From the NCBI GenBank assembly GCA_030247855.1, contig JAPDRN010000022.1:186001-250000 (forward strand): DNA of 64,000 bases, in the 5' to 3' direction. This document shows positions 20,595-31,945 of this stretch, one piece after another (positions within the stretch are counted from its first letter, which is position 1; every line of letters begins with the position of its first letter). Source of the stretch: Knufia peltigerae (lineage: Eukaryota; Ascomycota; Eurotiomycetes; Chaetothyriales; Trichomeriaceae). Both the position numbers and the translations under genes were made by a program. The notes under the pieces were generated by a model. It was not told the DNA's origin, made no database searches, and saw nothing but the letters and a program-made list of their open reading frames with translations.

Positions 20595-22817
20595 ATGGAA
20601 ACAAATTCCTTCACCTACATGCAGACGCGCTTCACGCCCGAAGCCAAAAACTCCATCAGTCTTCTTGGTGACGTTGATGCCATAGACACAAGTACTCGAG
20701 AGCTTCAACAGATCCAAGAGACCGATAGTGGCGCCGGAAACGCATCGCGACAGTCATTGAACCCCCGTATCCAATTTTTACGTCTTTCAGCCATTGTACG
20801 AGGCAGACAGGGCGTTCCTGGTTCAACACCTCCATATCAGCCGGTGCCACCTTCTCTGCATCGGATAGGCCCTGAAGAAGAGGAAGAGAGTGTTGGTCAG
20901 TCGTCCAAACGGCAGTCCGGTTCGCCTCTACGCAATCTCGCCTACTCCGTACCGCATCTGGGGTATGAGTCACGACCCTCTTATCATAGCGCACGCCAAC
21001 CTCGTCTTAAAAACTACCACAGAACTCGATCCCTGAGACCATCCAGGATGCCTCAAACCGGATTTCAAGCCCTGATCCTGTGCGGTCCAGGTATAGGGTT
21101 GAGCACATTCACCAGCATTCCCAACGAATTTCCCAAGGCTCTTGTCGAAGTAGGCAACCGGCCCATGATTTGGTATGTCCTAGACTGGTGCTACCGCATG
21201 GGCGTTATAGATATTACCCTGGTTACTCCACCAACTTCAAAAGAACCCATCGCGGCAGCGCTCGCACAGAATCCTTACCTCACATCTTTGCCTTCACCAA
21301 GTCCCGACCTCCTCGCACCAAAGGATCTGGAATTCACAACACCTACTGCCGAACTGATCCGACTTCCAGAGGTCCAAGATGTACTCAAATCCGACTTCAT
21401 ACTCTTGCCATGCGACCTTATCTGTGCCATACCTGGAGAGACTTTCCTCGAGACGTATCTCACCCGTCTGGGTGGACCCGGCGGTATCGGTTACAGCGAA
21501 GATGCTGAAACCTCACGTAATGAATTGCTGGCTCTCGGTGGCGAGTCTCGTGGACGTCGTGGCGGCTTGAGCATATGGTACAACACTCTCGATCGCGAAG
21601 AATCCGTCAAACACGAAGAATGCGACTTCATGTGCACGACGAAACTCGACCCGGAACAGGACATTCCTTCATCCCTAAGCAAATCCTCTCACGACCAGGG
21701 CATACTCCGCAAACTCGTCTGGGCCATGCCAATGTCAGAGCTCTGGGACCAATGCGAAGAGGACAAGGCTTGGAAGATCCGGCAGTCTCTCCTGCGCAAA
21801 CACGGTGCTATCAAATGTCTCACCAAATATCGCGACTCGCACATTTATTTCTTTCCTTTCTGGGTGAAAGTTTTCGCAAATCTCAATGAGGACTTTGAAT
21901 CAGTCAGCGAAGATCTTGTCGGGACGTGGGCAAAAGCGGAGTGGCGGAAGCCATCCTATCGAGCACGTTTTGGCGCCAGGAAGATCTTCTCACCAGCTTC
22001 GAATGGCAACAGAGTAGAGCTACCTAGCCACGAACTGCCCATTGAAGAAGAAATCGATCTCCTCAGCTTGAGTAGTACGCAAATCACCACGCCAGGGCAG
22101 ATGAATTTGACGCCACAGGCACGCACAGCGAGACTTGCTACGAGAGTCCACGCCGACCCAGAGGATAGTGTTCTCTCGCCTGACGGTGGATCTCAAGACG
22201 ACGAGGAAGACGGTCCAGTTCCGCTCGTCCCGCCAATCCTGTCATACATCCTTCCATCTACACCTGATGCTCCGCTGGTTCGACGGGTCGATAACACGCC
22301 TCTACTACTTTCTGTTTCACTTTCTCTTGCAAAGGTCCCGTCAGTAGAAGAGTCAGTAGCGGCGAAGATACCTGTATCACCGTTCGCCCACCAGGCCAAA
22401 GTTCACGCTACGACAACAATTGCGCCAAGAGTCACGATTTCTAGGTCAGACACTCTTATCGACAGTAACAGTACGATTGCGACGCAGTGTGTGATCAAGT
22501 CTAGTGTGATCGGTGCAAGTGTGGCCATTGGGACTGGAACTAGAATCACGGGGTGTGTGATAATGGATGGTGTCACGATAGGGGACAAGTGCGTCCTCAC
22601 AAACACCGTGGTGGGAAAGAAGGCCAAGATTGGGAACAAGAGCACACTCGTGGGTTGTGAGGTACAAGATGGCAATGTTGTTGTCGATGGAACAGAAGGA
22701 AAGAACGAGAAGTACCTTGTTGGTGGGCTGGAGGATGAAATGGAAGATGGTGACATGGGATCTGATGACGAGGGTGAAGATGCTGAAGACGGTGAAGGAT
22801 TGACGCTCGAAGGCTGA
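20595..22817 (+). CDS. gcd1: Translation initiation factor eIF2B subunit gamma
   Basis: Part of the catalytic gamma-epsilon arm of eIF2B, the guanine nucleotide exchange factor for eIF2 and target of the integrated stress response. Single exon of 740 residues if translation starts at 20595. The recognisable protein starts near residue 152 (MPQTGFQALILCGPG, ATG at 21048), where the nucleotidyltransferase-like fold begins, followed by EFPKALVEVGNRPMIWYVLD. The C-terminus (about 605-700) is a left-handed beta-helix of hexapeptide repeats (VIKSSVIGASVAIGTGTRI, CVIMDGVTIGDKCVL) and ends in an acidic tail. There is no W2 domain, which separates it from epsilon. The 151-residue Arg/Ser/Pro-rich N-terminal extension is unusual: it is open in frame but may be leader rather than protein. 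Identity is secure, start uncertain. Confidence 0.9.
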   Translation: METNSFTYMQTRFTPEAKNSISLLGDVDAIDTSTRELQQIQETDSGAGNASRQSLNPRIQFLRLSAIVRGRQGVPGSTPPYQPVPPSLHRIGPEEEEESVGQSSKRQSGSPLRNLAYSVPHLGYESRPSYHSARQPRLKNYHRTRSLRPSRMPQTGFQALILCGPGIGLSTFTSIPNEFPKALVEVGNRPMIWYVLDWCYRMGVIDITLVTPPTSKEPIAAALAQNPYLTSLPSPSPDLLAPKDLEFTTPTAELIRLPEVQDVLKSDFILLPCDLICAIPGETFLETYLTRLGGPGGIGYSEDAETSRNELLALGGESRGRRGGLSIWYNTLDREESVKHEECDFMCTTKLDPEQDIPSSLSKSSHDQGILRKLVWAMPMSELWDQCEEDKAWKIRQSLLRKHGAIKCLTKYRDSHIYFFPFWVKVFANLNEDFESVSEDLVGTWAKAEWRKPSYRARFGARKIFSPASNGNRVELPSHELPIEEEIDLLSLSSTQITTPGQMNLTPQARTARLATRVHADPEDSVLSPDGGSQDDEEDGPVPLVPPILSYILPSTPDAPLVRRVDNTPLLLSVSLSLAKVPSVEESVAAKIPVSPFAHQAKVHATTTIAPRVTISRSDTLIDSNSTIATQCVIKSSVIGASVAIGTGTRITGCVIMDGVTIGDKCVLTNTVVGKKAKIGNKSTLVGCEVQDGNVVVDGTEGKNEKYLVGGLEDEMEDGDMGSDDEGEDAEDGEGLTLEG

Positions 22818-23929
22818 TGAGCATTAATTAGATGTTACGAATGGAAACGGCGCCTTGTGAAATGGTCAAGATGAAATGGTTAAGAACAAGAACCACCGAA
22901 AGAATCAGGCATCATTGTTCATTCACTTGTATTTTATAGAGCAGACTCTACGTGAGTAGTTATCTACTACTTAAAAGCTGGCATTGATGAGGATACGACA
23001 AAACAAAACATTTGATCTGTAAGGTATAATACAAGTGGCAAGGCTACAAAGTCTCATGGGTGTCCTGAGGTGTCTGTAGCACCCGGGTGAGTTGTGATTC
23101 GTTGCACGCCCACGGCTATGATGGTTAGGGTCATGCACCCTACGACGATATTTATTCTAGCCTGGAATACTCGAACCTAGTGACCTAAGAGGCGTCGCCA
23201 GCGGCCAAACGAAAGAGTGGCAGTGAGACGACAGTTTGGTCTAGCATGAATACTCTCAGAAGATATATCTCAATTCATTGATGGATGACTGGAAGGCTCC
23301 AAGTAATATAGGCTACTAGGGCCAATGAATTTGCTGTATCCGTACACAAGCAACAATCACTGCCAGCTCTTATGATATTGATACCCCGCGGCAACAAAGT
23401 CACCACAATTGACTATAGACACCCGTAGATTTGACATCGCGTGACCGCCGGCCATCTCTATATAACCAGTAGATCACTCTAAACCTAGTAATGACTCGAA
23501 AATACTAAAGTATTAATATTATATACTATTTAGTAGTAGTTATAAAATCTTTAAAAAACGTTTAAAATTTGACATTATTAAAAAAGAATAATTTACTAAC
23601 TTTCATAATTTATTATTAAATAAAGACTTACAAAAAGGTGGTAGCCCTTGTTAATATAGTAATAATACTAATTTATCAAGGGTGGTCTTGGCGGTATGCG
23701 TAATCTAAAGTTCTAAATCCGTATCTCTTTCCTCTGGCAGTTTTTGACTCCTTTTAATCACAGTTTACAATTCTACAATCCCTTCTAATTTACGCCCACC
23801 ACCTTTTTAATCCTTTAAGAGGCTGAAATACCATTCTATTTTAAGCTCCAAACTGATCTGCACCATCCACAGATTGGGAATGTATTTTGGCCCACAGAGC
23901 CTGGTGGCGGGGCCGCCCTTGTTGACGCG
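22818..23929. other. Intergenic region containing an AT-rich island
   Basis: About 1.1 kb upstream of the H3K9 methyltransferase gene. Bases about 23480-23850 are strongly AT-rich, with many TTTAAA, TATTA and TAATA words and almost no CpG, unlike the flanks. No ORF survives. Confidence 0.65.
23480..23850. repeat. AT-rich island, possible RIP-degraded repeat relic
   Basis: Composition changes abruptly to long A/T tracts and returns to normal near 23860. It contains an imperfect inverted repeat at 23645-23682. RIP origin is inference: no parent repeat is present in the window. Confidence 0.5.
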
Positions 23930-26169
23930 ATGGCTTTAATGCCAAAACGAAAATATGCTGACGTCCAGGTAAGATTTCAGTACTTTGTTGTTTGTTATTA
24001 TTATTGAGTTTTAAAGCTGTATATTTTCAGCATAACATCATTATACATGTTTACCATTTTTACTGTTGTGTTGCTTATATCGATCAGCCTTTGGCTGGAG
24101 GTTGGGGCAATGCGCGTCGCGTTGAGCATGGGTTTTGCTTGAGCTACATGAACATTAATCTTCATGTCTGCTTGTTTTTGTTGCGAGATTTCAAGATTAA
24201 CAATATCAGAGACACACACCCAACCTCATTTCAGTCTCAGACGAGTCTGAAGAGGAAGATGTTGTAAGTCGTCTGGTTTAGGCGCTGACTAAGCATCCCT
24301 GTCACCTGCGTCTCCTCGGGTGTGGAGTGCAGGCGATTGATCCCTCACCCTTCCATCAAATAAACCATTTATTTTGTTCCCATGGTCTTGACAATATACC
24401 TCACGGCTTGCTAACTTCCTTATGTTCGCCAGACTGTCATAGAGCCTCTCCCCAAAAAACCGAGATCCGCTTCACCAAACTCGTATGCTGCTGCCACAAG
24501 TCATTCCTTTACTGCAAGCAATGGATCTCACCACGCCCATCCCAATGGCGCCGACAGCACCCGCGACACATATCCTTCCACTCCTCCTCGACGCTCGACA
24601 GGATCGCAGACATCTGCCAACCAGAAGCAGAAACTCTCTCCCTGGGGCAAACGGTCCCCGTATGCACACCGGATCAAGGAAGACCACAGGCCGTCGCACA
24701 AGTCGACGCAGGACAACACGGCCCGCTCTCGCTCTTCGACTCAACGGTTGATGTCCGTCGATATCCCTTCACGAAATGTACCTCTGAGACCCAGTCGAGG
24801 GCCCCCTAGTCCAGTACCCGTGCAGAGGCGTCCGACTCAATCTCGAATAGAAGTCGTCGTATCACCGTCGCAACAGCTTTTGGCTGCATTCCGCGGTCCA
24901 AAACCTAGGTCGATCCCGGAGCGGAGGAAAGCGATGCTGAAAGAGCTGAAAAAAGGCCCAAATATTGCCCTGCAAAATCCACAAGAGGCTCGTGAGCTTT
25001 TTGGGACGTGCCTTCAAGACTTCAACCGGCCCAGGTCAGATGATGTCTATGATCAACGACTGCGAAAATTGGCGTCGAAAAAGGCAAGAAAAGTTTCCCG
25101 GACAACGAGGTTGCCGTCTGACGAGAGCTTGAACACGTCGATGAGAAAGCTAGGGCTGGGAGGTGGTGAACTGATTCACCCTGCTGAGACCGCACGGCAG
25201 ATACTCACAAGTCGTTTCGACGAATACGTCAACCCTCCCCTTACCTTTGCCAACGACGTCAATCAGAGACGACTACAAGGCAAATTTCAATTTGTCGATC
25301 GCTACATATTTAGTTGTCCGGGTATCAAGACAGCCCCGCCATCGACAAACTATGGATGCGACTGTGTGCACTGTCATTCTTCAACTTGTCTATGTTCTCG
25401 GAAAGACTGGAAAGACGAAGCTACGGGCCAAAAGTACACCAAGCAAATCCCTACTTACACGAGACGTTCTGACGGCCTCGTCGTCCTTTCAGAAGAGTAC
25501 ATCGACCGGGAGCTGGACCCCTCGGCAAGACATTTCGAGATCACAGAGTGTAACGAACTCTGTGGATGCGGTCCTGCTTGCTGGAACCGTGTGGTCGGCA
25601 ACGGTCGAACACTGTCTCTGGAAATCTTCGAGACTGCCAAATGTGGCTTTGGGGTCCGCTCCACGACAAACATTGCAAAAGGTCAATTTATAGATCTTTA
25701 TCTCGGCGAGGTAATCACCGAGGAAGAACTTCGCAATCGAGAAGACGCCGCGGCCGAAGATGAACCGAGTTACATCTACACCATGGATTGGTTTGGGGGA
25801 GATTCGTACCATATCGACGGCAAGAATTTCGGGTCCGCCATGAGATTCGCCAACCACAGCTGTAATCCCAACGCTCGCAGTTTTATCGTCCAGATCCACA
25901 AAGGCGATAAGCGAGTCTATTACCTTCCGTTCTTCGCAATAAAGGACATTGCTGCCGGTACCGAGATCACCATCGACTATAAATCGAAACACGACGACGG
26001 CGACGATGACGAGGACCAGCTAGACGCCGAGGCCATTGCCGGTGTCGAGAGCGGTGATCCAGACTTGGCCGACGGACTTATTCGGTGCCATTGCGGCGAG
26101 AAGAATTGTCGAAAGTTTTTGTGGAAGCCAGGTGTAAAAGCGAGGAGGAGAAAGAGAAAGCCTGAGTAG
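23930..26169 (+). CDS. clr4: SET-domain histone H3 lysine 9 methyltransferase (Clr4/DIM-5/SUV39 type)
   Basis: Methylates H3K9 to establish heterochromatin. The body is one exon, 24433-26169, open in frame from a good acceptor with a CTAAC branch site. Upstream I propose exons 23930-23968 (MALMPKRKYADVQ) and 24210-24263 (…SDESEEEDV), which keep phase and give 609 residues; the second exon's start is less certain. A Ser/Arg-rich N-terminus is followed by a pre-SET zinc cluster (YGCDCVHCHSSTCLC … CNELCGCGPACWNRV). The SET domain has GFGVRS, YIYTMDW, and RFANHSCNPN with N505-H506-S507-C508. A cysteine-rich post-SET (IRCHCGEKNCRKFLW, about 580-592) completes the K9-type architecture. No chromodomain is visible, as in DIM-5 rather than Clr4. 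An acidic insertion (DDGDDDEDQLD) lies between SET and post-SET. Confidence 0.88.
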
Positions 26170-27780
26170 TGTCACTGGTGGCTTTGGGTGATGATCTTCC
26201 TCTTTTTTCCCCTTCTTGGTCTACTACGGTTATGAATTGCATTCTCAGCGAGGCGTTTCACGAGGGGACTCTTTTCTTTCTTTCTCAAGAAGAGAGAAGG
26301 GCCCATAAACATTGGTGGACAAGGGATGGTGATGGTAATGATACCCCTGCTCCAACAAGGGAGCACTGGCCAGTTGATATCTTGGGATGGGCCTTTTCCT
26401 TCTTTTGGCCTAACATTGTCCCAGGATGCCAGGAGGAGACTTGTATGCTTGTTACCTAGATACCCACGAGACAAGAAGAGAGAAAATGGTTAGACCTCTT
26501 GAGCTTACGATTTGGTAGATGATGGAAGTGCCCATCTAACAAAAATGAACTTGAAGCCATGCCAATAACGTCGCGGTAGTACCTAGATGAAACAGATTAT
26601 GATCTTTCCAAGTTGCAATTCCTTTTAGAGGAATTAATCCTTGGTCTATATGTATGTACTTTGTATATACAAGGAAAAACTTTTTCTTTGTCGAAAAAAC
26701 AAAAAAACAAAACGGGACCAATAGTAAGTAGTAGTGTCGGTAAGAATTCAATATTGCCGACCACTACAGAATCAGGGGGGGGGGGGGAGGGGTTGGGAAA
26801 TTTACAAGCTTAAAAAACTATTACGGTAAATCGTGTCGGAAAATTCATTCCAAATATATTGATAGGGGTTTGGCAAACAAACAAGGAAGAGAGAGAGAGA
26901 GAGAGAGACAACGAAAAAAAGAAGGAAAGGACTTGAAGTTGTGACACCAAGATAACCTACATAATTTATGTATTAGGTAACATGCCTATGCCTGGTTTGT
27001 TCTACGGTAATAAGACCCGGGGCCCCCTTTCTAGGAAGGAATACACTTCAACTCGCTCCCAGGTGAGAAAGAATATTCATTGTCCGTGTAGAGAGAGTCC
27101 TCGGGAGAAGATGGAAAAAATGTCACCGACGCGCCAAAACACCAACACCGTACATGGTACATCATCACTCACAAGACGTGACTTGGGTAATTACCCCTTG
27201 GTCAGGGTATTGTATTTTGGGTAATATCTTGGGTTTTTTTGTAGTGTGTACTCCGTACTTAGAGTACAGACGTGTCTTCACTTGCACACCATACCAAAGG
27301 ACTTGGGGTACCTTCAAAACGTAGTATACAACCCGTCTGGTACTCGATCAAAGTTTGTGTTCGGCCGATCGGCATGACCCTTGCAAGCGGTGCCAAAGAT
27401 CAAATAGGTGTATTGAAGAACGGGGGGGAAATGATCAGGAGGGCGACTTCCTTCCCGGCCGATTGACTTTGGGACACTGGTTTCGAGTACAAAGACATGA
27501 AATGTTCAACGTTGATCCCACGGATCCTCGAGGGGTTCATTGAGAATCAAAATTACACAAGACGGAGTGAATCACGACGCATGGTACTAACACAGGTAGG
27601 TAGGTAGCTGAGTGAAGTGAGTTGAGTTGAGTGAGTGAGTGAGTGAGTGAGTGAGTGAATGAATGATATTATCCCCCCCTCCAATTACGGAGTATAATCA
27701 TATTTATTAATCCATAATACCTGGTTCATGTTTCATGATGACAAAAATAAAAACAAAACAAAAGTCGGGTCACAAAGTAC
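26170..27780. other. Convergent intergenic region with simple repeats
   Basis: About 1.6 kb between two gene ends. It holds a poly-G run near 26777, (GA)n near 26888-26908, GTAGGTAGGTAG near 27597, (GAGT)n near 27616-27660, and two ACTCCGTA/TACGGAGTA motifs (about 27249 and 27686). No coding signal. Confidence 0.65.
27616..27667. repeat. (GAGT)n tetranucleotide repeat
   Basis: GAGT/GTGA units run almost perfectly, ending in GAATGAATGA. It lies just beyond the 3' end of the large bZIP gene. Confidence 0.9.
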
Positions 27781-30108
27781 CTAAAAACCCTCTTGTAAAC
27801 TCATGGCCAAGGCCTTGTCGATGGTTTCCTTTCTGAAACCAGGGGCCCGTCCCAGACATGCACTGTCTCCAACCATGCGTTCCAAAAAGGCCTCGACGTC
27901 GAAGGTGATGGGCGGTCTGGACCGGCTCAACATGGCGTACGTCGCCCAAGGGTCGTCGTCACCGTCGTTTTTCCGCACGCGCATTCCCAACTTGTCCACC
28001 AATCCGAACTGCAGAGAGTTCAACAAATCTTGCTCTCCTGCTGCTGCAGTCGACGACGACGACGTGTTGTGGTTGTGGCCGCTCAAGTTCTGAAACATGT
28101 CGACGACCAAGGCATCGTTGTGGCCGGGGTGGTTGCGGTCTATACCGTTGCTGACGTACGTGTCTTCGAAATCCGCGGCGAAAAAAGTGTCATGAGCACG
28201 GTTACGATTCAAGCCGTCGACGGACCCCATGGATGGTAATTCAAGTGGACTAGGGGTGCGAATGTTGACTTCATCCGAAGGCGTGACACCTGAACTCGAC
28301 ATGGCCGTGGACGTCGATACGTCGCCAAAATCCCCAGGACCACCGGTAGTACCACCGGCCTTGTCGGCGAGCGACATGACCAAACTGTTCGGGTCGACCA
28401 CTTCGACGAACGAACTCTGACCGTCGAGGTATATACCCTTTGTTTTCAGGTATTCCTCGACGTCGTGAGAGTCGTACCACTCTCCGCCGAACCCGATGGC
28501 CTCGAGCATCTCTTGGGTCCCGGGGGCCTCGGCGCGGGGGGTCTCGACCTCGACGAAAGGCTGAGGACCCACCAGGGCGCGCCTCGGACTGACCATGTTG
28601 GGAGGGTAGATCGGGTTCCCGTCCTCGTCGCGGCGGGGGAAGTGCAGCCCGGCGCCGCCGACGTGGAAGAACGGGGCGTTCCAGTTCTCGAGGGACTCGC
28701 CGGCCTTGCGCTTCAGCATCTCCTGGAACCGGATGAGCATGCGTCTGCGGTTGCTGAAGCAAAACGTGAAGCGGAACGTGTGCTTGACCTTCTCCGGGTC
28801 CGCGTGGGGGCTCGTGAGGGACTGGAACGCTCGCTCCAGACAGAGTCTGTGCAACCGCCGGGCGAACGTCGTCTCCTGGAAACTGTACGTGTAGTTGCCG
28901 CTGTGGTAGGCCGGTTTGAGGGGGCGTTCGATGGTGTTGGACGACGTCGGCGGCGGCGACGACGACAGGGAAGAAGGAAGGTAATGGTTTTGTTTGTTCG
29001 TCGTTGTCGATGATGGCAACAGTAGAGACGACGGATCTTCGTTGAAATTGAATTCTGGTATCGTGGCGTTGAAAGCCAGTAAATCGTCGAGGCCGTGGAG
29101 GTTGGAATTGTCGTCAAAGACGCCCTGGACAATGGAAAAGGCGCCGTTGTCATTATTGTCATTGTCATTGTTGGCGTTGGCGTTCACGTTGGTCATGGCC
29201 ACTTGAAGGTCTTCAGCATCGACGTCTGCTTCGGTCGATGTCTGGTCCAGGCTGGTTCTTCTCCGGTCCACTCGAGCATTCCTTTTCGACCTAGAAGGTG
29301 GCGGCGGTAGTTCTTGTGGAGCACCGGCGTCGATATCATCTCCCTTCATAAAGTTGGTAATCTTCTCTTCCTCGTCGTCAGAGTCTGTGGCCGTAATCTT
29401 GGCCAAGGCGACAAATTCCTCGGTCGCGGCTTGCAGTTGTCGACCTAGTGTGTAGTGTGACGTGAGGATCCCGGCATCCACCATGTTGTCGTGGAGGGTG
29501 AGGAATGTCTTGTTCATCTGATCGATGGTGTTTTGAAGACCCGTCACCTTCTCCTTGAGCGCTGAGATGGTGGTCTCTTTGCGATGTCGGTAGGCTCGCT
29601 GGGCCAGGCGGATCTGAGTGCGGCGACGGTCCGCGGCCGTTTCATCTTGGGTGTCCAGTCGAGGCCGACCCCGCTGCTTCTTGCCTTCAGGCTGCTGACC
29701 GTCTGCGCCGTCGATCGACCCTCGCTTGGTGGTCTTCTTCTTCTTCTGCGTTGGAGATGCCTGTTCTGGTTCTACCGACGATGACGAGTGGTTGCTCTCG
29801 CTTACTGCTCCGGTGAATGAAGGACGACGATATGATGTCTGCTGATCTCTCGACGACGCCTTTCTCTTGCGAGTGTTTGAGGAGGGCTGCTGGTGATAAG
29901 GTTCCATGAGGGCTTGAGGGTACTGAGAGGCAGACAAGATACCGTTCAACCCCTGTCCAGGCATTGGCCTGCTGATGGAGGCGGCAGAGGAGACCAGGCT
30001 CTCTGTGGGGTCGTCCAAGATTGACTCCAAGGAGGTATAGGTTCTCTCGCCGTATTGGAGCCTCGCATAGGCTTGTATGCTCGTAGTGGTTGCCATGATC
30101 GTTTCCAA
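27781..30108 (-). CDS. bZIP (Yap-like) transcription factor with large C-terminal domain
   Basis: Single-exon nuclear protein of 775 residues. The basic region at about 158-178 (RRRTQIRLAQRAYRHRKE, Y173) is of the fungal Yap/AP-1-related type with the AQRAYR core, followed by a short coiled coil (ISALKEKVTGLQNTIDQMN). Before it are a Lys/Arg-rich stretch (KKKKTTKRG) and a Ser-rich tail. After it lie an Asn/Asp-rich linker (NVNANANNDNDNNDN) and a conserved-looking block at about 395-450 (FARRLHRLCLERAF … FRFTFCFSNRRRML), which is the type of C-terminal domain found in a Pezizomycotina-specific bZIP group. No Cys-rich redox domains like those of Yap1 are seen. It ends with a helical segment (DKALAMSLQEGF). 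Targets unknown. Confidence 0.88.
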   Translation of the reverse strand: METIMATTTSIQAYARLQYGERTYTSLESILDDPTESLVSSAASISRPMPGQGLNGILSASQYPQALMEPYHQQPSSNTRKRKASSRDQQTSYRRPSFTGAVSESNHSSSSVEPEQASPTQKKKKTTKRGSIDGADGQQPEGKKQRGRPRLDTQDETAADRRRTQIRLAQRAYRHRKETTISALKEKVTGLQNTIDQMNKTFLTLHDNMVDAGILTSHYTLGRQLQAATEEFVALAKITATDSDDEEEKITNFMKGDDIDAGAPQELPPPPSRSKRNARVDRRRTSLDQTSTEADVDAEDLQVAMTNVNANANNDNDNNDNGAFSIVQGVFDDNSNLHGLDDLLAFNATIPEFNFNEDPSSLLLPSSTTTNKQNHYLPSSLSSSPPPTSSNTIERPLKPAYHSGNYTYSFQETTFARRLHRLCLERAFQSLTSPHADPEKVKHTFRFTFCFSNRRRMLIRFQEMLKRKAGESLENWNAPFFHVGGAGLHFPRRDEDGNPIYPPNMVSPRRALVGPQPFVEVETPRAEAPGTQEMLEAIGFGGEWYDSHDVEEYLKTKGIYLDGQSSFVEVVDPNSLVMSLADKAGGTTGGPGDFGDVSTSTAMSSSGVTPSDEVNIRTPSPLELPSMGSVDGLNRNRAHDTFFAADFEDTYVSNGIDRNHPGHNDALVVDMFQNLSGHNHNTSSSSTAAAGEQDLLNSLQFGLVDKLGMRVRKNDGDDDPWATYAMLSRSRPPITFDVEAFLERMVGDSACLGRAPGFRKETIDKALAMSLQEGF

Positions 30109-31945
30109 GGACGGTTTGATCCGGTTTGGTGTGTGTTCGTATAAAAGGCGAGGGATAACGATTAGTCAACCCTGATCACTTTTGCTGTAGGGAGACGAGG
30201 CTGAGAGACAAGGTGTGTGTGCTCAGCGACACAATCGTTATTTTGATTAGATGATCCCGCGGTATCAAGTCGTGGGGGTGTTCGGATAAAGGCTGGAACC
30301 AGGTAACCGGGTAGGAATAGCTGGTGGTAGAGGTACCTTTTGTGTCCAACCTCTGACCGTCTGTCAGATGGGGGACCGGGTTCTTCACTGATGGCGAGGA
30401 TAGCTATCTGATTCACAGCTCCCACAGTCAGCTCTTTGACAGTGAGAGAAGGAACATCCCAGATCCCAAATTCAAATGTGGATTCCGGACAGGAAACGAC
30501 GCGAGGGCGACACTGTAATAGTGTATGGTCTTTGGTCGACGATTGCTGCTTTAAAGCGGGTTTTGCAATCACTGGGGAGAATTAGTCAGATCTTGCAAGT
30601 GTCCTGTGCAATGATGGGCTGGCTATATGATCAGACCCCGAACCCCGTTGGCCGTTTTGTGGTGGTCATAGAGCCGTCGGTCAGCTGTCGTCACTGGCAC
30701 CAGGCAGAAGAGAGGCCTTCTCATCAACCGTCAGCCCCCCAACAGAACCGTTAGGACCGAGCAAGAGCCGTGAACTTGACTGATGAAGTTCCTAGAAGGG
30801 CGTCTTTTGGCTCGAAGGAGGAGTCGCAGTCAACCTATCCGAGAGGCTTATCCGGGGTCCATGTCTAACTGGAAGAGGTCAAGGTGTGAGAAATGGTACT
30901 GGAACGTTGAGTGAATAGTAATCATTTATTTTAATCCGAGGTTCCAAAACCACGTACATCACTTTCCCGCGCCCTTTGCTTCTCCCCTACGCCCGTATGA
31001 AGCGTGCACCACATATCTCAGAGAACCATGTACTACTGGACAGGGCTGTCTTACCTACGTAGGTCACCACCAAGTCGTGACCAACCCTGTCGGCTTCTCA
31101 CCGTGATCCGTTACCTTATGTGTTAGTCAACTCCCCTCATCATGCCCGATGACCACTCATCAATTGGTAGCCAGAGGTGGAAATTGGTCACTTACCGAAT
31201 TCATCAGACAAAAACCTGCCAGTCTATGGAGTTGATGTTGTCTCAGCTGATCCAAAAGAGTCAATCTTTCCTATTACATCTTCCTAGGTAGGTACATACA
31301 ACCGTATTCCGTGCGCGTACTCGTACTATCCATACGCACACGCATTCTGTCCCCCCCAGGCTCCAGATCCACCATTGCCTGTCATGGCCCGATGTCGATA
31401 CGAACGAATACGAAGAAGAGCACACATCTGGCGTTGGAATTGGATGTCGTAGTTTTGTTTTTCTTGTTTGAACATTCAAGGAGCAGACACTTCATCAATG
31501 ACTGCTCTCGGTCCTATCTAGAAAAAAGATTCAATCTCGCTCTTCTCTTCACATCGCTATTAAATATTGGTATATGGCATCCTCAATGTCTAAACCCAGA
31601 CCCCCCCAAATGAACTCGTCCTTTGCAAGTACCAGCCGAAAGCAACTTGTCCACAGAAATGAAATTTCCCCAACTCTTTCCATAAATCGCATATATTCGT
31701 AAATCTTCATCCCGAGTTGTTGTTGAAAGTGTCTGTACGAGGGCAACGGGGCATGGATGTGTCCGCATTCATCCTCCCCTCAACCCATCCCATACCATCC
31801 AGGCGCTTAAAGACTGGTGGGGATCCATCTTTCATATAACCACCCTTGAATAGATGATCTTGCCTGCCACCACGTCTTCATAGACCTTCCCCCCCCAAAG
31901 CACTTTGTACTCCTACTCTGTGCAACAAGAGGGAAAAAAAGTCCT
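30109..31945. other. Upstream region of the large bZIP gene
   Basis: About 1.8 kb between the bZIP start and the 3' end of the next minus-strand gene. It includes the motif CCTAGGTAGGTAC at about 31283-31295 and GTACTCGTACT near 31317. No supported coding sequence. Likely a long promoter or 5' leader. Confidence 0.55.

Noticed and set aside
23160..23200. GGTTCGAG on the minus strand, possible tRNA.
   Set aside because: Flanking bases do not pair as a T-arm and no cloverleaf can be drawn.
27616..27667. Regular repeat considered as a CRISPR-like array.
   Set aside because: Plain GAGT tetranucleotide repeat without spacers, in a eukaryote.
28465..29013. 182-codon ORF antisense to the large bZIP gene.
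   Set aside because: Shadow frame caused by the GC-rich codons of the bZIP coding strand.
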